Shown here: piece after piece, positions 29,001 through 37,400 of the stretch
How positions within the stretch are numbered: the stretch's first letter is position 1
Layout of the letters: each line of letters starts with the position of its first letter
Source: Aquila chrysaetos chrysaetos
Taxonomy: Eukaryota; Chordata; Aves; Accipitriformes; Accipitridae
Length of the DNA stretch: 64,000 nt
Assembly: GCF_900496995.4 (NCBI RefSeq)
Contig: NC_044012.1
Location: forward strand, 21,676,759 to 21,740,758
Direction of reading: 5' to 3'
Program-made: the position numbers and the translations under genes
Notes under the pieces: model-generated
Database searches by the model: none
What the model saw: the letters and a program-made list of their open reading frames with translations, nothing else
Told to the model about the DNA's origin: nothing

Positions 29001-32000
29001 AGTGTTAGCTGCAAATGTCTTCCTGCCAGTGAATCTGTTCAGGAGGGGACATAATTAGTAATTGATATTATCTGTCAATACACCCTATTTGGAGGTACAG
29101 GATTTGTGTGGTGTACTTTGTATATTGTTGCTTGACCTAGCTCTTTCCTGCTGTATGGCAGCAGTGGGAGGGGGAACACAGGTAGTTCTTCGTCACTCTG
29201 AGTCTTCAGAGCAATCCAGAAACTTCACAGCCATCCAGAAAATGTGTGGTGGGGTTTTGCCTTGTGTTCTAGATGCAGGATGCTTGCTTGTAGAGGGTTT
29301 TGTCAAAAACACATTGTGGCTGGGAGTGAGTCTAATGGCTCCAGCATTACATCCACTTAAAATCAGTTCTGTGGGCGTTGTTCCTGAAGCTGCACAAACT
29401 TGGGATAATCAGGCCACAAGTACTGCTGGATTCCCCCACCTGTTAGGCCACAAGTGTTTTCAGAAGGAGGACTTGGCTCCTCAAAGGTATGATGGAAAAG
29501 ACAACCCAGTCCTGCAGAGCACACATGTCTCCTGTGGGCAGTAATGTGACCCAAATGGATTTATGCAACAGGCTTGAAATTAGTTGCCCTGGAGTCTCAA
29601 TGCCTTTGCCACTGAATTCTGCCCAATCTCGTACTGTCTCTCTTTTTCATTTCCCAGGCTGGCTCACTACTCACAGCTCCATGATGTGCAGACCCTGGCC
29701 ATGCTGTGCAGCGTGTTTGAAGCCCAATCCAGGCTACAGGGCTGCCCAAACTCCTATGGCCCCTTTCCTCAGCGTGCCTCCAACCTGGCCTCCCACAGCC
29801 GATATGTATGACCGCCATTTCTTTCCCATTTGTCTTGGATATCTTTGAACACCTTTCAGGTAGATGACATGATTTCCTCTCCTTTCCCCCTCAACAGCCC
29901 AGCTTTACTTCCTCTGGCTCCTGTTCCAGCATGTCAGATCCTGGACTTGGCACTGGAGGCTGGAGCATAGGTACTGAGACCTGGGGAGTAAATAGAGGAA
30001 CCTGCCTCCCTTCTGGCCTAGGTTTTAGATGGCTCCTATGGTGGGGAAAGAAGGGAGTTAGTACTGGCTGTGATTGCTGCCAGAGCAGCTTTCTGGGGTT
30101 TGGCCAATGTGATGTGACTCCACGGCTGGAAGTGAGCAGGGCTTGCAGTAACTGTGTAAATGCTCCTGCAGTCCTGCCCCTTCTGACTTCTGTAGCATGC
30201 TGTCCGACTGGGCTTTGGAGAAATTGTTACAAACACCCTAGACGTACCAAGCTAGTTGCCTGGATCACAGGTTAACCCAGAGGCAAGAACTCACACTGCT
30301 GCCTTTTCCACATGGCGACAAGTAAAGGGACAGACCACTGTACTGGTTTGCTTCCAGCCTGGCTATAGCAAGCACTCGGGGTGACTGCCTTGATGCTGCC
30401 TGGTGCCATAGGCTTTCCACAGCCCTAGCGCTTTGCACAGTTTGAGGCTGTTACCCATGCTGACTACTCCTGGTAATTTCCTTGTCCTTCCTGTGCCTGG
30501 ACATGGTTCCCAGGATTAGCTACTCCGTCACCTTCCCAGGGATCGAGGTTGGGCTGACTGGCCTGCAGTTTCCTGGGTCCTCCCTCTTGTCCTTTTTGAA
30601 GACAGGAGTGACATTTGCTTTCCTCCAGTGCTCAGGTACCTCTCCCAGTCACCAGGATCACTCAACAATTATCAAGAGTGACCTCGCAATGTCATCAGCC
30701 AGCTAATTCCACAGAGTTCCGGGGAAGAGGCAATGCTGTGCTTTCTCCTGGCACTGGAAAAAACAGCAGTGGTTGGGAAGGTTGGGTTATTGGTGCCATG
30801 AGTACCTGCAGGCCTAAGGGCATTTTCTGCTGAGCTGTGAAGGTGTCAAAGACAAGTCACTCTGAAGGGCTCCAGTGTCAGAGTTAAAGCTGTTGGCTGA
30901 TTGCTAGTGATATATGTGGCCTGAGGCAGCATCAGCCCTGTTAGCAGCAAAGCTGTAACTTTTCAGTTCGATATCAAAGCATCTGTGACACGGGGAAGAG
31001 TGCAGAATGGGGGTTAACAGGGCTGATGTTGTCTTGTATTGGTTATTAGCAGTCTTCTCCCTGCCCCCAGGGCAATACCTTACATACAGAGGCCCCTTTA
31101 CGTAACATCAGCCCTGGTGATGAGAGTCCTCCCTGTCTAGGAAAGAGGAGCGCAGACCTGCTGGGATTAACGTTCCCAAGCAAACTCCATGGGATTGACT
31201 GCGTAGTTACTTTTTGTCTAAAGTGGAAGGCAAAAGGGATTCCTCCATATTAGATTTCTCTGCCTGATGATCCCCATTCCCATCCTGTCACCAGAAGTGC
31301 AGTAGAAGCACTTGGCAAGTAGAGGTTGGCACTTAGTTTTCTGAGGCACGGCAGTGTTTGTAGGAATGCAGAAGGTGATATGACCATGTCTTAGAGAGAA
31401 AACCGGGGTGTGCGAATGTGCGGTCTTCCATGTCTCCTTCCCCAGTTTTGAGGAGGTTGTGCTCCTGAGTGCTGTGCTTTCTGACGTATGCTTATGACCT
31501 TTTGATGCTTGCAGCAAACAAAGACATGGAGCAGGCCTCCACTCCCTGGTGCGAGTCTTCTCCAGATGACTTCCGTTACGGAAACCTAATGTATCCCGAT
31601 CATCGGGAGCGTGAGAAAGACCAGCATGAGAAAAACAAAAGGTAGGTTATAGCATGCCTTGGGGGTATTGAGGGATGCGTTACTCTGTGCCCAAGTCAGC
31701 TGGAACTCTATAGCCAGGTCTCTGTTGGTGGTGTGAAAACTAGAAAGAGAGTAGCATGCCTGCTCCTAGACCGTTTCATTCAGATGGTCATTTGGAGAAG
31801 CTTCATACTGCAGATCAACTCTGCTGGGATTGCATATGATACATTTATAGGTGGCCGTGGTGGGGTCCCGGGGGGGGCAGTCCACCCATTGAGTCCACAC
31901 TTGAGTGTAGAACAAGTGAAGGCCAGACCAGTTAGTGTTCAGTGATGTTTCAGCAACACATGGGAAGTAATCTGCCGCTCTTCTAGTGATGTGAGCTGGT

Positions 32001-33579
32001 TGCATAGCCATCACTGGGAAGAGGATTGCAACCAGAGTCTCTGAGAGTGAATCAGGTGGATGACAACCCTGTTTGTTCCTCGAGGCTCCTGGATCCTGCC
32101 AACACTCAGCAATTTGATGACTTTAAGAAGTGCTATGGAGAAATCCTTTATCGCTGGGGCCTGCGAGAGAAGCGGGCTGAGGTTCTGAAGTTTGTCTCTT
32201 GTCCTCCTGATCCCCACAAAGGAATTGGTGAGTGCCTGCTTCGGTCTGCTCTGGCTGCCCAGGCAGAGTCACAGCTCTGCCTCGGGAGCTTAGGAACATG
32301 CAGTCAGCCCGCGGGATGAAAAGTGTCCATTGATCTGCCCAGAGGTTAGCTCTGCCAGCAAATGGTTTTGGCTTCTTCGCAGCTCTGGGTGGAGATGAGC
32401 CTTGCAGATGTTGGTTCAAGGGCTTTGTAGGCTGTAACATCTCTCCAGCGAAGCTGGGAATGTACATACTGCTACCCTAGCAATGTTCAGCTATTTATGC
32501 TGATGGCTATTCTTTACTCTCTCTGAATAAGAGCCCAGACATGCAGTGTCCTAATCCCTGCTTCTGGGCTGAATTGTCCTTATAGTGCATGCGTAAAATT
32601 GCAAGATCTCTAACTGTGGGTGAGCTAGCCAAGAAATAGGCAAACAGAGTGTTTCTCCCAAAATATTTTCAGCAGCATAGGTGCCCAGAACTGCTGCTTA
32701 AGGACAGCTGCCAAAATGTGTTCTTCCTAGGCCTCTGGGAAAAAATGCACTTAACCTGGGAGGAGAGCAGCAGGTGAGAGATGCCAGAGAAGCAGCAGTT
32801 GTCTCACCTTGTCACCTGAGACTCCTCCTAGGGAGTAACTAAAGTGAAAATTGGTGCCTTCGACCACTGCCATCGCCCCTCCATGGCTAACGGTCATGGC
32901 ACTGACCGCACTGACAGCACGCATCGAGTGTGCTCAGTGCTCTCTCCATGATGAGAAACAAAGGCTGTTCTCGTTTGCTCTTAGTTACACTTCATAGAGA
33001 TGAGACAAGCGGGAAGCCTTCATCTCCGCAGCATGTGTCAGTGTGTCCCAAACTAGAAATCATACGCATGTTCCCACCTGACAGCTGTTTAGCCATCAGG
33101 GGAATTAGTGGGCCACTCTGTGCCCCAGCATGCCAATTGCCTGTTTCTTTGCTCCTGTATGGAGACCAAACTGAGACCTCTAAAAGACACCATTCTCCCA
33201 CCCTGAAGGATATTTGCGGCAAATCTCTTGGGCAGTGGGTTCAGGGGACTCGTTTCTTGAACGGGGGGCTGTATGCAGGGCTGCTTAGTCCACAATTCTG
33301 TCAGCACTAATTGTCTTGCTATCCATTTCTTTCTTCCCGCCAGAGTTCGGCGTGTACTGCAGCCACTGCCGCAGTGAGGTGCGCGGCACCCAGTGTGCCA
33401 TCTGCAAGGGCTTCACTTTCCAGTGCGCTATCTGTCACGTGGCAGTGCGAGGCTCCTCTAATTTCTGCCTGACATGCGGACACGGGGGCCACACCAGCCA
33501 TATGATGGAGTGGTTTCGCACCCAGGAGGTGTGCCCCACAGGCTGTGGATGCCATTGTCTGCTCGAGAGCACCTTCTGA
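1..33579 (+). CDS. WDR59: WDR59, GATOR2 complex subunit (5' part outside window)
   Basis: WDR59 is a subunit of GATOR2, the lysosome-associated complex that relays amino-acid sufficiency to mTORC1 by opposing GATOR1. Nineteen exons, joined in phase, read through to a stop at 33,577-33,579: 1-122, 1075-1152, 2221-2377, 4107-4186, 6381-6513, 9630-9754, 10644-10808, 11634-11729, 13118-13274, 14567-14636, 14908-15061, 24975-25108, 26527-26608, 28473-28585, 29658-29805, 29898-29970, 31515-31641, 32085-32227, 33344-33579. The order is the end of the WD40 propeller (first four exons), an RWD domain (about 9.63-11.73 kb), a long Ser/Pro-rich linker, and a C-terminal RING/zinc-ribbon region rich in CxxC pairs. 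Vertebrate WDR59 is about 974 residues, so roughly the first 170-180 codons and the start lie upstream of the window. Every intron is GT-AG and phases match throughout, so the gene looks intact. A further candidate cassette exon is listed separately. Confidence 0.97.
1075..1152 (+). CDS. WDR59: WDR59 visible exon 2
   Basis: Phase 0 on both sides. It encodes FWDYRQPRKYLNILPCQVPV followed by WKARYT. The FWDYR stretch is the WD dipeptide end of the blade begun in the previous exon. The acceptor is tttttgaag and the donor gtgagt. Confidence 0.95.
2039..2076 (+). repeat. 38-nt uninterrupted poly-C tract
   Basis: A pure C homopolymer lies in a WDR59 intron, 144 bp upstream of an exon acceptor. C-runs of this length are unusual and prone to length error. 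The complementary G-run can form quadruplexes. Confidence 0.95.
2221..2377 (+). CDS. WDR59: WDR59 visible exon 3
   Basis: It encodes PFSNGLVTVMVPQLRREN through FVGHDDVVLEFQWRKQKEG, one WD40 blade with a GHDDVVLEFQW core. The last Gly codon is split, with one base here. The acceptor is ctctctcaag and the donor gtgagt. It lies 144 bp after the poly-C tract. Confidence 0.95.
4107..4186 (+). CDS. WDR59: WDR59 visible exon 4
   Basis: It completes the split Gly codon and encodes SKDYQLVTWSRDQTLRMWRI then DSQLQR, the SRDQTLRMWR end of the last propeller blade. It ends in phase 0 at gtacgt. Confidence 0.95.
4650..5720 (-). mobile_element. old degraded CR1/L3-type LINE copy, 3' part, reverse orientation
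   Basis: The block in a WDR59 intron shows a series of short matches to the reverse complement of ancient sauropsid CR1 3' ends. These include gctgggtcagaccagaggt at about 4,686, caaggagtttcatggc at about 4,959, tcatatccctcctcagctgc at about 5,100, and the stretch around 5,555-5,640 (tttttaatgaatatgttgag, cccagcacagatcct). Many stops and mismatches show a long-dead copy. Recognition is from memory of the family, so the ends are approximate. Confidence 0.75.
6381..6513 (+). CDS. WDR59: WDR59 visible exon 5
   Basis: It encodes LCANDILDGVEDLIDGISHL and an acidic, His-rich stretch (EPDKTLHPQDSEPQHNSGHG). This linker after the propeller is less conserved than its neighbours. One base of the next codon is carried across the donor gtgaga. 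Confidence 0.93.
6514..9629 (+). other. WDR59: WDR59 intron, 3.1 kb
   Basis: I see no exon, RNA gene or recognisable repeat in this intron. Short open frames on both strands carry no family signature. Confidence 0.6.
9630..9754 (+). CDS. WDR59: WDR59 visible exon 6 (start of RWD domain)
   Basis: It starts by completing an Ala codon, then encodes a variable acidic stretch and TDQLGLPQTLQQEFSLINVQ and IRNVNVE, the first helix and strand of the RWD domain. It ends in phase 0 at gtaaag. Confidence 0.95.
10644..10808 (+). CDS. WDR59: WDR59 visible exon 7 (RWD domain)
   Basis: It encodes MDAVSRSCTVSVHCGNHRVR, MLVMFPVQYPNNAAPSFQFI and NPTSITASMKAKLLK. The FPxxYPNNAxPSFQF run is the YPxxxP signature of RWD folds. 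Phase 0 on both sides. Confidence 0.96.
11634..11729 (+). CDS. WDR59: WDR59 visible exon 8 (RWD C-terminal helix)
   Basis: It encodes ILKDTSLQKVKRNQSCLEPC and LRQLVSWLESVV, the long C-terminal helix of the RWD domain. Phase 0 on both sides; the donor is gtatgg. Confidence 0.95.
13118..13274 (+). CDS. WDR59: WDR59 visible exon 9
   Basis: It encodes NQEDSTSSNPYALSNSVTPP, LPTFARVSNAYGSYQDSNIP and FPRTSGARFCGA, a Ser/Pro-rich conserved linker. One base of a Gly codon is left before gttagc. Confidence 0.95.
14567..14636 (+). CDS. WDR59: WDR59 visible exon 10
   Basis: It encodes GYLVYFTRPMTMHRAVSPTE then PTP and two bases of an Arg codon. The SPTEPTP stretch offers proline-directed phospho-sites. 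The donor is gtgagt. Confidence 0.94.
14908..15061 (+). CDS. WDR59: WDR59 visible exon 11
   Basis: It completes the Arg codon and encodes SLSALSAYHSGLITPMKIRT, ETPGNLRLYSGSPTRSEKEQ and VSISSFYYKER. It ends in phase 0 at gtaagt and opens the largest intron of the gene (9.9 kb). Confidence 0.95.
16676..16697 (+). repeat. A-run of about 22
   Basis: A homopolymer A tract in the long WDR59 intron, followed by A-rich sequence (ccaaaccaaaaa). I see no attached retro-element body. Confidence 0.8.
17149..17215 (+). repeat. compound TG/TA/CA microsatellite
   Basis: Alternating purine-pyrimidine dinucleotides switch from TG to TA to CA, are interrupted by GAGAGA, then run CA and TA to about 17,215. 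The site is likely polymorphic in length. Confidence 0.9.
18870..18926 (+). CDS. WDR59: candidate alternative (cassette) exon of WDR59
   Basis: A 57-nt open segment lies alone in the 9.9-kb intron. It is preceded by a long pyrimidine tract ending acatacag and followed by the weak donor gtactg. It encodes MSPRSARRRWSIQAINDFP, and both flanking exons meet it in phase 0, so inclusion adds 19 residues without shifting frame. It would sit between YYKER and KSRRWKSK and add a basic run with RRWS, a match to the PKA-type RRxS consensus. A good acceptor with a weak donor is typical of regulated exons. Its expression is inferred, not shown. Confidence 0.6.
20188..20270 (+). mobile_element. possible relic of a CR1 3' end
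   Basis: The stretch agtagcgatgtgataaagtt followed by a T/A-rich continuation resembles the sense-strand 3' coding end of old CR1 copies. The match is short and divergent, so this is tentative. Confidence 0.3.
24975..25108 (+). CDS. WDR59: WDR59 visible exon 12
   Basis: It encodes KSRRWKSKREGTDANNRPIK, AAGKVIIQDISCLLPVHKLL and GELY plus two bases of an Ile codon. A basic patch leads into a helical region. The acceptor is ttctgcag and the donor gtgagt. Confidence 0.95.
26527..26608 (+). CDS. WDR59: WDR59 visible exon 13
   Basis: It encodes ILNVNNIQETCQKNAASALA then VGRRDLVQ, part of the alpha-helical region before the C-terminal domain. It ends in phase 0 at gtatga. Confidence 0.95.
28473..28585 (+). 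CDS. WDR59: WDR59 visible exon 14
   Basis: It encodes VWSLAMVATDLCLGPKSDPD, LEIPWAQHPFGRQLLES and two bases of a Leu codon. I placed the donor at gtaggt (28,586). Reading on would meet an in-frame TAG, and only this site matches the phase of the next exon. Confidence 0.95.
29658..29805 (+). CDS. WDR59: WDR59 visible exon 15
   Basis: It encodes LAHYSQLHDVQTLAMLCSVF, EAQSRLQGCPNSYGPFPQRA and SNLASHSRY. The DVQTLAMLCSVF helix is highly conserved in the family. Phase 0 at the donor gtatga. Confidence 0.95.
29898..29970 (+). CDS. WDR59: WDR59 visible exon 16
   Basis: It encodes PSFTSSGSCSSMSDPGLGTG then GWSI, a Ser/Gly-rich linker. One base of an Ala codon is left before gtactg. Confidence 0.93.
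30495..30712 (-). mobile_element. CR1 LINE fragment (reverse transcriptase part of ORF2)
   Basis: Read on the minus strand, this intronic segment translates with few interruptions to the CR1 reverse transcriptase. It includes VPEHWRKANVTPVFKK, then DKREDPGNCRPVSPTSIPGK, the conserved start of the RT domain. In-frame stops (after LIIVE and in the E*L position) show it is dead. CR1 is the main avian LINE, which is one basis for calling the genome a bird. Confidence 0.88.
31515..31641 (+). CDS. WDR59: WDR59 visible exon 17
   Basis: It encodes ANKDMEQASTPWCESSPDDF, RYGNLMYPDHREREKDQHEK and NK, a variable acidic linker ending in a charged run. The donor is gtaggt, with two bases of an Arg codon left over. 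Confidence 0.93.
32085..32227 (+). CDS. WDR59: WDR59 visible exon 18
   Basis: It encodes LLDPANTQQFDDFKKCYGEI, LYRWGLREKRAEVLKFVSCP and PDPHKGI, the conserved helix leading into the zinc-binding C-terminus. The donor is gtgagt. Confidence 0.96.
33344..33579 (+). CDS. WDR59: WDR59 last coding exon (RING/zinc-ribbon domain)
   Basis: It encodes the C-terminal zinc-binding module. There are repeated CxxC pairs in CSHC, CAIC, CAIC and CLTC, then GHGGHTSHMM and a closing CPTGCGCHC cluster. In GATOR2 this type of C-terminal module mediates pairing with MIOS and complex assembly. The protein ends LLESTF and stop. Confidence 0.97.
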
Positions 33580-35060
33580 GCCGTCCTGACAGCAGGGCGC
33601 CTGTGAACTGGATTTAATACTTAATTCCCAAGCCATGTTGAATCAGCTCTGCTCCACAGTGTCTGGAGGAGATGCCACAGGGAGCTGAAGCAGGCTGTCC
33701 TGGCGGTGCACTGCAGTGACGTTTACAAGTGCTTCCAGTATTCCTACACTTCCCAGGTTGCTTTCAGACTGATTTGACCAAACTCCCTGTGTCCATTGCT
33801 GGCGATGGATGCCAGACCAGAAAAATTCCTCTCTCCTGCAGAAGGGTGTGTGAATATTGGCTAGTCTCTGTTGGGATGAGGAGGTGTTAAAAAGCTCCTT
33901 TGGAAACGGCTCGCCTGGCAGAGCCAAACTTGTTCCAGCTACGTAGTGTCTTTCCAGGTACCTCCTTACAGGGGCTCAAAGTGAGCAAAATAGTCATCTT
34001 TGCACAGTTAAGGCAGAAATAATTTGCAAGCAGCAGTGAGCTCTAAAGCCGAACTGTAAACTGCGCTCAAAGAGCGAATAGTCCATGGGACTGTGCTCAG
34101 AGTTACTTTTGGAAGCAACAGGGTCCTTATTTTGAATGTCTTGTTTACATCGTTTAGATTGCCCCATAAAGCAAAAGAATGAAAGTACGTTTTTCAGGAT
34201 TACTTCCTAAATAGCTTCGAATCACTGGTCAGTGTCTGCAGCTGGTGTGAAGAGCCCAGCCATGCGCTCGAGGTCACTAGGATTAGTTGCTTTCTTCCAG
34301 CAGTTTTAGTACCATTACTCTTAAGGGTCTCCATCTCCTGCTCTGACCTGGTGATATAATGCACTTTAACTTGCCTGTCCCTGCCTTGTCAGTGACATGT
34401 CCTGGTGACTGGGAAAGGCACCTGCCTTTTGAGTTTGGGATCCACACAGCGTTTCCATGGATGGTGGCATCTGAGGGCATTTCGGAAAGCCTTTGCTTCC
34501 TTACTGGGAAAACACAAGGAGGACGCTTGCTCTGTGCAACTCCTTTTGGCTGTTTTCTCCAGACTCTATGGAGGGAATCAATGAATAATTTGAGATTTGC
34601 TGCTGATGTGCTTGAGTGGCAAGGCTCCTGAGCTGGGGAGGCAGCAATTTCTAGGGGAAAAGGGGTTTTGGAAGGGTGGTGGGATTCACGGAGGCAAAAG
34701 GTTTGTGCCTTTTCTCCCTCTGGAGCTTCAAGTGGAGAATGTACCGGATCAATCTGTCTGTTTGGGGCTGTGCCTGCTGGGTGCTCCCGTCATGGGCATG
34801 CTGCTGTGTGGTTGCATGCACACCCTGAGCACGCAGCCCGTGTCTCTCCTGAGCAGGCTTCCACCTGAGCTTTGGTTTTGGGCAAATGTGTGGTCAGGGA
34901 CAAGCCCGCTGGAGTAACCCGCCACCCCGTGCCAGCACTGATCCCTTCCTCCTGCGCTTGCCTGCCGAGCAGGGCCACATGCTGTGCCTGCTCCCAACCT
35001 TTGTGCTAACTCAGGCTGGCGGATCCTGCCGTGGAATAAACAGATGGTGTATCTTAAACA
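33580..35060 (+). other. WDR59: WDR59 3'UTR
   Basis: This is the stretch after the stop codon, with no further open exon. The first canonical AATAAA is at 35,035-35,040. It is followed by an A-rich tract and a T/GT-rich stretch, as expected for cleavage near 35.06 kb. A second AATAAA at 36,067-36,072 could give a longer form. Confidence 0.7.
35035..35040 (+). terminator. WDR59: polyadenylation signal of WDR59
   Basis: AATAAA lies 1.46 kb after the stop codon, followed by a T-run and GTGCTG/TTGGTGTTG elements suited to cleavage-factor binding. Confidence 0.65.
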
Positions 35061-37400
35061 TTAAAACATTAAAATTATTTTTTTAAGTGCTGTTCTGATA
35101 GAACTTGGTGTTGCTGTGCTAGTTCTCCCTCCATGGGGAGCGCCCAGCAGCTCTCCCTTCCAGCATGGTGGTCAGTGTTTCACCCCACGGTTGGGCACTG
35201 CACGGCCCTCTCCCTGCACCCCAAAGCAGGGGTCCCACTCCGGATACCTGTGCCCTGTGGCAGCAGAGACCTTCAGTAACTGGGGGGCTCACCGACTGCT
35301 GCTGGGACCGCGACCCTGGCTCTCGCAGCAGCTGCCTTCGTGCGGGGACGATGTGATGGCACGTGGCACCGTGGTGCCACGCCAGCCTGGGACCTGCCCA
35401 CGCGTTGTGATGCACCTCTTGCGAAAATGAAGCCGGGCGGTGTCTAAGCCGTTGGCGAACCAAACCCCACGTCCTGCAGTTTGGGGAGGCCCCGGGCAGC
35501 GTCTGAGCCCCCAGCAAGCAGGCAGGCATGCTGGGGTCCTGCCCAGCGCTGTGCCAGCCCTCGGGCGAGGGTGCTCTCTGCCGGGAGCCGCGGGGAGAGG
35601 GCTCCCACCCTCCGCCTTCCTACGTGACAGCCATTCAGCTTGGAAGTATTTTCATTTCCATGCTTGAGTGTGCGTGTAGGTTGGAAGGGAAAGGAGACTT
35701 GTTATTTAAAGGTGATGGACTGACAGATCGTGGTACTTATGTGTGTTGTTACAGTTCATTACTGTCTATCTCCATAGTATCTGAATACCTGTGAGGTGGA
35801 GGGTGGCTGGTGCTGCAGAGGGAGGCGGAAAAGCATTTGCCGTGGCTGTTTGTGCAACCCTGCACAGGTAGGTGGAATTTCTTCCCGGACGCTGCGGGCA
35901 TTTGTCTCACACCCTGCAGCGTGTGCAGTGGTTGCTTTGGGAGCGGTCTTGCTCAATGCTGAAGTGACTACTGCAAGGAAACAAGGAATGGCTTATTCTC
36001 ACCTGGCTGGAGCCCGGCGAGAGAAGAAATGCATTGCCTTCGCTGTGCTTGGCAGCCCCTGTTTGGAATAAATGATCAGAAATGGGGCGTGCTGCTGCAC
36101 TGGTGACCCACGCCAGCCGCTTGTCCTCTTACCCACCTGCTCTTTGGAATAACTTGGTAAAGTGCAAAAAATTCCCAAATCTGGCCAATCGCACTCTCTA
36201 TTTCAGGCTTTAGAGAAGGGAGCAGGAGGGGGAGAGGAGGCAGGCACTGCTGGGGAAGCAGGTCTTGGCACAGAGCATGCCAGCGCACCCCAAACCAGCT
36301 CTGGGGACGCTGCCACGGTCAAACCAGGCAAATCAAATAGAGCATCCAGCCAAAGGACAATGCCGCTGACCGTGGTCAGTCTTGCGTGCTGGGGCGCGGG
36401 GTGACCCCTTCATGGTTTCTGCTGGTGCAGGAACCAGGGGGCACTGAATTAAAATGGCCGCTCGGCATGAGGCAGGAGCGAGCTTTTTGTGCGCCACGTG
36501 GGAAGGGTGTGAAACCGCTTCCTTCGGGCATCACTGATGCCATGGGTTTGCCAGAGCTCCAGGAGCGACTGGGCACTTCCAGGGAGGGGAAGCTCCATGC
36601 CAGACCACCACCGATGCTGCTGCCAGGCCAGAGAGCCCTGCCCACGCATCCCCAGCTGGCACCCCTCTGCGGAGATGCCGCCACACCTCGCACCTGCTCT
36701 TGCACCCTTCCCTGGCCATCACAGGGGAGGATGCCGAGCACAGGGAACCTTTGGGCCGACCCCAAGTAGGTGCTTGGGCAAGACTTGCTTCAGCTGCCTG
36801 CTGAGCGCATCCCCAGGGCTGTTACCAGTGCATCCGCCGTGGTTTTCCTGAGGATGGCTGGAAGAGAAAGCTCCCACGACAGCCCACGCTGTGCCCTCCA
36901 GGCCACCGTCAGTTTTTTAAAGCCTTTTTGTGCTCTGCAGAGCTAGCAGGCATGTAATGAGCATGGGGTGCCTTCCCTGTCCCCGCTGAGGCGCTCTGTG
37001 CATGGAGAAGGAAGTTTAATCCCCAACGATCAGAGTTTGGCAGAGAAACGATGATATCGGAGAAGGTGCCAAGGAAAACCTTTCCCTGTGGATGCTGCTC
37101 CTCACAGTGTCTGTATCGTCCCCCTCCTCCTCGTGCAGCCACAGCCCCATTAACCCAGCGTCAGCCTGTGCCAGCGCTGCAGGGCCTGATCCTGCCCAAA
37201 GCCCAACGGCGCATTCCTGCCGTCTTCCTCGGGCTGGCCCCAGCGTCTGTCTGTCTGTCTGGTGGGTAAACCAGTTCAGGAACTGATGAGCCAAAACCAT
37301 TTGGCTGCTTTCATTTTGGCCAGGCTGATCATCAGCCGGCTCCACTCCCCAATGCTGCTCACCCCGGGGGCCGGCACGGCATGGGGACGGGGATGGTGGC
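35061..37400. other. intergenic region after WDR59
   Basis: I see no gene. There is an AATAAA at 36,067 that could serve a longer WDR59 transcript and a short GTCT repeat near 37,249. GC content rises towards 37 kb. Long frames such as 37,016-37,669 on the minus strand are low-complexity in character and carry no domain I recognise. Confidence 0.6.
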
